Notes under the pieces: model-generated
What the model was told of the DNA's origin: nothing
The model's database searches: none
Seen by the model: the letters and a program-made list of their open reading frames with translations, nothing else
Translations under genes and position numbers: made by a program
Assembly: GCA_964447175.1 (NCBI GenBank)
Contig: CAYURP010000061.1
Coordinates: 1 to 11,007, forward strand
Reading direction: 5' to 3'
From: CAYURP01 sp964447175
GTDB lineage: Bacteria; Zixibacteria; MSB-5A5; SM23-73-2
Length of the DNA stretch: 11,007 bases
Shown: positions 7,952-11,007 of the stretch, one piece after another
How the letters are laid out: each line of letters opens with the position of its first letter
Numbering within the stretch: the stretch's first letter is position 1

Positions 7952-8148
7952 TTAATTTTACCTCCGTTTTTTTGTTTACATTTTTCGATGATAAAATTAG
8001 CAAATTTTTATTTTTCCCTTTCACAGACGATTCAACACTCATTCAGGCAATTTGTTAATTATATCTTTTCATTTCCTCCCGATCTACATTTATCAACTAA
8101 TATTTGAAATACTAATGAAAACATTACCATAGTTAAACCTCTCCCTTT
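7952..8148 (-). other. rplJ-rplL intergenic region (197 nt, AT-rich)
   Basis: The longest non-coding stretch in the window, between genes that are usually close together. It holds the rplL ribosome-binding site, a possible 23-codon frame near its 5' end, a TATAAT at 8058-8063 without a matching -35, and a weak AT-only stem-loop around 7990-8012. A poor promoter candidate is TTGCTA, 17 nt, TGTAAA just before the rplL ribosome-binding site (four of six matches in each box). No terminator is visible. Confidence 0.5.
8059..8130 (-). CDS. Possible 23-residue small ORF between rplJ and rplL
   Basis: ATG at 8130 runs to TAA at 8059 and encodes MVMFSLVFQILVDKC followed by RSGGNEKI. A GAGAGG element lies 7 nt before the ATG and 18 nt separate it from the rplJ stop. 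The first half is hydrophobic, the tail polar. No family is recognised. In an AT-rich gap such a frame can arise by chance, but the spacing and position fit a leader-type peptide controlling rplL. Speculative. Confidence 0.2.
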   Translation of the reverse strand: MVMFSLVFQILVDKCRSGGNEKI

Positions 8149-8667
8149 TTAACTTGATTTAGCTTTGATTATCGCTTCCAAGGTACCAATAAGATTCCTC
8201 AGTATACCGTCCAGAGTGCCCACCAGATTAGTTATAGGGGAGTTGATAGAGCCGACTATCTGAGCTAAAAGCCCATCCCGGGATGGGAGTTTAGCTAATT
8301 TCTCTAATTTTTCACCCTCAAACAGATTCTTTTCAACCCAGAAAGCTCTAGTTTTAGGTTTCTCTGTTTTTTTATTAAAATCATACAAAATTTTAGCAGG
8401 TACTATGGGATCTTCATAACCAAAAACCACGCCAGTAGGTCCTTCAAGGTAATTTAAAAGAGAATCAAGTCCTTCATCCTTAACTGCCAATTTCCAGAGG
8501 GTATTTTTAGTTACCACATACTCTGCACCTTGTTTTTTTAGATCCCTCCTTAACTGGCTGATCTGATCCACGTTTAATCCGGTGAAATCTGTAATGAACA
8601 GGCTTTTGCTGTGTTTAAGTTTTTCTTTTATTTTGTCGACAACTTCAGCTTTTTGCGGTTTGAGCAT
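8149..8667 (-). CDS. rplJ: Ribosomal protein L10
   Basis: Base of the L7/L12 stalk: the N-terminal domain (about 1-130) binds 23S rRNA with L11, and the C-terminal helix carries L7/L12 dimers. 172 residues, against 165 in E. coli and about 179 in Thermotoga. Family features are the N-terminal helix MLKPQKAEVVDKIKEKLK, the segment FITDFTGLNVDQISQLRRDL at 24-43, VVTKNTL at 51-57 and EGPTGVVFG at 75-83. The tail, residues 136-168, consists of three 11-residue repeats (QIVGSINSPIT, NLVGTLDGILR, NLIGTLEAIIK), suggesting three dimer sites. ATG start with AAGGAG overlapping the rplA stop; the gap to rplA is only 9 nt, so there is no room for the usual L10 leader. Ends in TAA. Confidence 0.98.
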   Translation of the reverse strand: MLKPQKAEVVDKIKEKLKHSKSLFITDFTGLNVDQISQLRRDLKKQGAEYVVTKNTLWKLAVKDEGLDSLLNYLEGPTGVVFGYEDPIVPAKILYDFNKKTEKPKTRAFWVEKNLFEGEKLEKLAKLPSRDGLLAQIVGSINSPITNLVGTLDGILRNLIGTLEAIIKAKSS

Positions 8668-8676
8668 AATTTCTCC

Positions 8677-9381
8677 TTAAGCTGACTTGGACAGCGCCAA
8701 AATCTCTTGGGGGTCCAGCTTTATCCCTACTCCCATAGTTGAGGATAGGGAGGCATTTTTTAAGTAGGTTCCTTTGGCTGATCCAGGTCTGGCTCGGACA
8801 ATTGTTCTTAAGAATACCCGGGCATTATCCTGAAGCGCTTCCTCGGAAAAGGAGACCTTTCCAATAGAAGCTGCTATATTCCCGGATTTATCCACCCGGT
8901 ATTCCACCCTCCCCGCCTTAATTTCCTTAACAGTCTTAGCTACATCAAAGGTTACGGTTCCGGATTTAGGGTTGGGCATAAGTCCCTTTGGACCCAGGAT
9001 CTTGCCCAGTTTGCCCACCGAGCCCATCATATCGGGAGTAGCGACGATCACGTCCACCTCGGACCAACCTTTGGATATCTTTTCTATATATTCATCTGCA
9101 CCTACCATGTCAGCTCCTGCGTCTTGAGCTTCCTTTTCCTTTTCGCCTTTGGTCAGTACCAGAACCTTTATCTTCTTGCCCGTGCCGTGAGGTAATACTA
9201 TGGTCCCCCTCACGATTTGATCAGCTTGTCTGGGATCCACCCCCAGCCTAACTGAGAGCTCCACGGTCTCATCGAATTTAGCAAATGCGTTTTCCTTTAC
9301 CATTTTGACAGCTTCCGCAAGGGGATAGACTTGGCTTTTGATCTTCCCTTTAACCTTAAGGTAGTTTTTACCTTTTTTCAT
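8677..9381 (-). CDS. rplA: Ribosomal protein L1
   Basis: Forms the L1 stalk of the large subunit, which helps deacylated tRNA leave the E site; in many bacteria it also represses its own mRNA. 234 residues, the normal length. The family signature surrounds GKILGPKGLMPNPKSGTVT at 126-144. RNA-binding segments of domain I are at 38-69 (ETVELSVRLGVDPRQADQIV, then HGTGK) and 204-223 (GTYLKNASLSSTMGVGIKLD); the domain II Rossmann-like insert lies between about 70 and 155. ATG start with AGGAG 8 nt upstream. It lies 22 nt after rplK and 9 nt before rplJ, in the standard order. No truncation or odd residues seen. Confidence 0.98.
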   Translation of the reverse strand: MKKGKNYLKVKGKIKSQVYPLAEAVKMVKENAFAKFDETVELSVRLGVDPRQADQIVRGTIVLPHGTGKKIKVLVLTKGEKEKEAQDAGADMVGADEYIEKISKGWSEVDVIVATPDMMGSVGKLGKILGPKGLMPNPKSGTVTFDVAKTVKEIKAGRVEYRVDKSGNIAASIGKVSFSEEALQDNARVFLRTIVRARPGSAKGTYLKNASLSSTMGVGIKLDPQEILALSKSA

Positions 9382-9403
9382 CTAAAGTTCTCCTGTCAGA
9401 TTT

Positions 9404-9829
9404 TTAATCCGTCACCTCAATTCCCATACTTCGGGCGGTCCCCTCGATAATCAGTACTGCTGCCTCTAAATCATTGGCATTAAGATCAGGAAGTTTAATC
9501 TGGGCTATTTCTCTTACCTGTTCCTTTGTTACCTGAGCCACCTTAACTCGATTGGGCTCGCCTGAGGCCTTTTCGATTTTTGCTGCTTTTTTCAGAAGCA
9601 CAGCTGCAGGAGGGGTTTTAGTCACAAAGGAGAAGGTTCTATCGGCATAAATGGTTATTATCACGGGAATAATTGTGCCCGCTTGTTTCTGAGTTTTGGC
9701 ATTGTAAGCTTTGCAGAACTCCATAATATTGACGCCATGCTGTCCCAGAGCAGGTCCCACCGGAGGGGCAGGCGTGGCATTACCCGCAGATATCTGAAGC
9801 TTTATGGTAGCTGTTACTTTTTTAGCCAT
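9404..9829 (-). CDS. rplK: Ribosomal protein L11
   Basis: Binds the 23S rRNA GTPase-associated centre next to the L10 stalk base and takes part in elongation factor action and RelA activation. 141 residues, the usual length. The N-terminal domain (about 1-70) carries the conserved proline turn APPVGPALGQHG at 21-32, with Pro22, 23 and 26 at the thiostrepton/micrococcin site. The C-terminal rRNA-binding domain (about 75-141) includes KTPPAAVLLKKA and the closing segment AAVLIIEGTARSMGIEV. ATG start with GAGGTGAT ahead of it. The gap to nusG is 15 nt, too short for the L1-binding leader found before rplK in E. coli. Confidence 0.98.
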   Translation of the reverse strand: MAKKVTATIKLQISAGNATPAPPVGPALGQHGVNIMEFCKAYNAKTQKQAGTIIPVIITIYADRTFSFVTKTPPAAVLLKKAAKIEKASGEPNRVKVAQVTKEQVREIAQIKLPDLNANDLEAAVLIIEGTARSMGIEVTD

Positions 9830-9844
9830 TGTATCACCTCAATA

Positions 9845-10375
9845 TTAAAGTACCTGAACTTGCAGGAAATCCAATTCCACTGGAGTGGGTCTGCCAAATA
9901 TACTTACCATAACCTTGAGTTTCTTCCTTTCCATGTTCACCTCGCTGACGAAGCCGCTGAAGTCGTTAAAAGGACCATCTATTACCTTTACCTGATCTCC
10001 GGTTTTAAAAGGAATTTCCTCATAATCTCTGGTTCTTCCCCTCTCCACCTGCTTTAAAAGTCTGCTGATCTCAGACTCCCTTAAAGGAACTGGTTTTCCT
10101 CCGCTTCCCACAAAACTGGTTATACCCGGGGAATTGGTAACCAGATGTTGAGTATTTTTATCCAATTCCATTTCAATCAGAATATAGCTGGGCAGAAACT
10201 TTCTAACTCTGATGGACCTTTTACCCTGCTTCATCTCCGCGACAGATTCGGTAGGAACCAAAATCTTTCCAAACTTATCCTGCAAACCTTCAGCCTCGAC
10301 CGCGTTTTCCAAGTACTTTTTTGCTTTTTGTTCGTGCCCGGAGTAGGTATGGGCAACATACCACCTCATGCTCAC
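9845..10375 (-). CDS. nusG: Transcription elongation/antitermination factor NusG
   Basis: Binds the beta' clamp of RNA polymerase, modulates pausing, and links polymerase to Rho or to ribosomal S10. 176 residues. The NGN domain spans about 3-112, starting RWYVAHTYSGHEQKAKKYLE and including KFLPSYILIEM at 59-69 and VTNSPGITSFVG at 79-90. A linker follows, then the KOW domain at 123-176 (FKTGDQVKVIDGPFNDFSG, later GRPTPVELDF). The start is GTG at 10375, with an ATG two codons downstream; AAAGGA at 10389-10394 is about 13 nt before the GTG and 19 before the ATG, so the GTG fits slightly better. It starts 21 nt after secE, whose end carries tandem TGA codons. Confidence 0.97.
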   Translation of the reverse strand: MSMRWYVAHTYSGHEQKAKKYLENAVEAEGLQDKFGKILVPTESVAEMKQGKRSIRVRKFLPSYILIEMELDKNTQHLVTNSPGITSFVGSGGKPVPLRESEISRLLKQVERGRTRDYEEIPFKTGDQVKVIDGPFNDFSGFVSEVNMERKKLKVMVSIFGRPTPVELDFLQVQVL

Positions 10376-10396
10376 TGGGTTTTCACTTTCCTTTCA

Positions 10397-10582
10397 TCAG
10401 CCTAAAATGAAGGTCATAATTGTGCCAAGAATTTTGTCTATAACTCCTATGAAAATGGCCAAAATCAAAGAAACCACTATGACCACCAACGTGGAGCCAG
10501 CCAGTTCCTGTCTGGATATCCAGCTGACCTTGGTTAGCTCGACTTTCACCTCTTTAAAAAATCTTTTAATTTTCTCAAACAT
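10397..10582 (-). CDS. secE: Preprotein translocase subunit SecE (single-helix form)
   Basis: Small essential subunit that clamps SecY in the SecYEG export channel of the inner membrane. 61 residues, the short form typical of most bacteria rather than the 127-residue three-helix E. coli form. An amphipathic basic helix occupies 1-20 (MFEKIKRFFKEVKVELTKVS), then the surface segment WISRQEL at 21-27, then one transmembrane helix at about 31-58. The family's usual Trp-Pro step (WPsr-E) is Trp-Ile here. ATG start; the nearest purine-rich element, TAGGA, is about 16 nt upstream, so initiation may be weak. Placed between tRNA-Trp and nusG, a common arrangement. Confidence 0.95.
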   Translation of the reverse strand: MFEKIKRFFKEVKVELTKVSWISRQELAGSTLVVIVVSLILAIFIGVIDKILGTIMTFILG

Positions 10583-10653
10583 GATTACCGAAGTTTAATC
10601 CTATGATTTTAAAGTTTGACTGTTCCATTTTTTTCCATGTTCTCAATTATTTG
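10583..10653 (-). other. tRNA-Trp to secE spacer (71 nt)
   Basis: AT-rich spacer that in the primary transcript would join the tRNA 3' end to secE. I find no clear promoter pair, terminator or reading frame. The tRNA 3' side must be cut here by RNase activity to release it from the mRNA. Confidence 0.5.
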
Positions 10654-10727
10654 CAGGTCTGGAGGGACTCGAACCCCCAACCCCCGGTTTTGGAGACCGG
10701 TGCTCTGGCCAGTTGAGCTACAGACCT
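10654..10727 (-). tRNA. trnW: tRNA-Trp (anticodon CCA)
   Basis: A 74-nt cloverleaf can be folded by eye. The acceptor stem AGGTCTG pairs with CAGACCT, followed by discriminator G73, a tRNA-Trp identity base. The D arm begins GCTC. The anticodon stem CCGGT/ACCGG encloses the loop CTCCAAA, with anticodon CCA reading UGG. The T stem GGGGG pairs with CCCTC (one G-U) around loop TTCGAGT. The 3' CCA is not encoded (the DNA continues CAA), so it must be added by nucleotidyltransferase. It lies in the same orientation between rpmG and secE and is likely cotranscribed. Confidence 0.97.
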
Positions 10728-10763
10728 TTTCGAATCATACGAAAACTTACCTAAATTTTGTTA

Positions 10764-10916
10764 TTATCTGGTTTCCTTATGTGCTGTATGTTTTTGGCAA
10801 AAGGAGCAAAATTTCTTATAAGAGACTCTATCTGGGTGTTTTCTTTTATTTTTTGTGGTAGTGTAATTCCTTCTTTTACATTTCTCACAGGCTAAGGTAA
10901 TAATTTCTCTGGGCAT
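10764..10916 (-). CDS. rpmG: Ribosomal protein L33 (zinc-binding type)
   Basis: Small protein of the large subunit near the E site. 50 residues, starting MPREIITLACEKCKRRNY and ending in QKHTAHKETR. The two pairs Cys10-x2-Cys13 and Cys37-x2-Cys40 form the zinc ribbon, so this is the cysteine-containing (C+) form rather than the zinc-free one. Length and spacing are standard. It starts 37 nt after the tuf stop and ends with two consecutive TAA codons; tRNA-Trp follows after 36 nt. No Shine-Dalgarno is recognisable in front of the ATG, only an AT-rich stretch, which is unusual in this window. The order tuf, rpmG, tRNA-Trp, secE, nusG is common in bacteria. Confidence 0.95.
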   Translation of the reverse strand: MPREIITLACEKCKRRNYTTTKNKRKHPDRVSYKKFCSFCQKHTAHKETR

Positions 10917-10953
10917 AGTTTATTTATCAGATTTTTAAAGTAAATTCACTATT

Positions 10954-11007
10954 TTATTCTAAGATATCGGTGACCACACCGGCACCTACGGTTTTACCAC
11001 CCTCCCG
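10954..11007 (-). CDS. tuf: Elongation factor Tu (last 17 codons only)
   Basis: Only the C-terminus is in the window: REGGKTVGAGVVTDILE and TAA. It matches the conserved end of bacterial EF-Tu (domain III, typically REGGRTVGAGVVTxIxE). EF-Tu delivers aminoacyl-tRNA to the ribosome as a GTP complex. Its place before rpmG and tRNA-Trp is the expected one. The rest of the gene and any operon promoter lie beyond the right edge. Confidence 0.93.
   Translation of the reverse strand, partial: REGGKTVGAGVVTDILE

Noticed and set aside
8058..8063. TATAAT as -10 box of an rplL promoter
   Set aside because: The hexamer at the proper distance upstream (TAGATC) does not resemble a -35 element.
8677..9829. 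Frameshift or truncation in rplA or rplK
   Set aside because: Both have normal length, complete signatures and good ribosome-binding sites.
10512..10523. 12-nt palindrome CTGGATATCCAG as an operator
   Set aside because: It lies within secE codons in the middle of the operon, with no second copy noticed and no promoter nearby.

Overview
The window is a continuous stretch of a bacterial 'transcription plus ribosome' operon. Every gene is read from the minus strand, so reading from high to low coordinates follows the mRNA. In transcription order: the last 17 codons of tuf (EF-Tu), rpmG (L33), tRNA-Trp(CCA), secE, nusG, rplK (L11), rplA (L1), rplJ (L10), rplL (L7/L12), rpoB and the first 1169 codons of rpoC, which runs off the left edge. 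The promoter and the end of the operon are both outside the window. I see no mobile element, CRISPR array, prophage, defence gene or metabolic gene. Open frames on the plus strand are shadows of the conserved genes. No new multi-gene system is present.

Organism: a bacterium, probably Gram-negative-type. RpoC carries an SI3-type insertion of about 175 residues inside the trigger loop, and RpoB carries an SI2-type charged helical insertion. This pattern is known from Proteobacteria, Bacteroidetes and related phyla and is absent from Firmicutes and Actinobacteria. L33 keeps all four zinc cysteines, SecE is the short one-helix form, and L7/L12 has an unusual Lys/Glu-rich N-terminal extension. I cannot name the genus; an uncultivated phylum is possible.

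Layout: 1-3509 rpoC (partial); 3537-7310 rpoB; 7311-7429 a 119-nt gap with a long inverted repeat; 7430-7951 rplL; 7952-8148 a 197-nt AT-rich gap with a possible 23-codon reading frame; 8149-10582 rplJ, rplA, rplK, nusG and secE packed with gaps of 9-22 nt; 10583-10653 a featureless 71-nt gap; 10654-10727 tRNA-Trp; 10764-10916 rpmG; 10954-11007 tuf end.

How they work together: EF-Tu, L33, L11, L1, L10 and L7/L12 serve translation, with the last four forming or flanking the factor-binding GTPase centre and the L1 stalk. NusG binds RNA polymerase, whose beta and beta' subunits end the segment. SecE is part of the protein-export channel. The points that deserve a second look are at the level of expression control and subunit architecture: a hairpin hiding the rpoC ribosome-binding site just after the rpoB stop, an inverted repeat ahead of rpoB that engulfs an orphan Shine-Dalgarno, a likely TTG start for rpoB, the extended L7/L12, three 11-residue repeats at the L10 tail, and the missing leader space for classical L1 and L10 feedback control.
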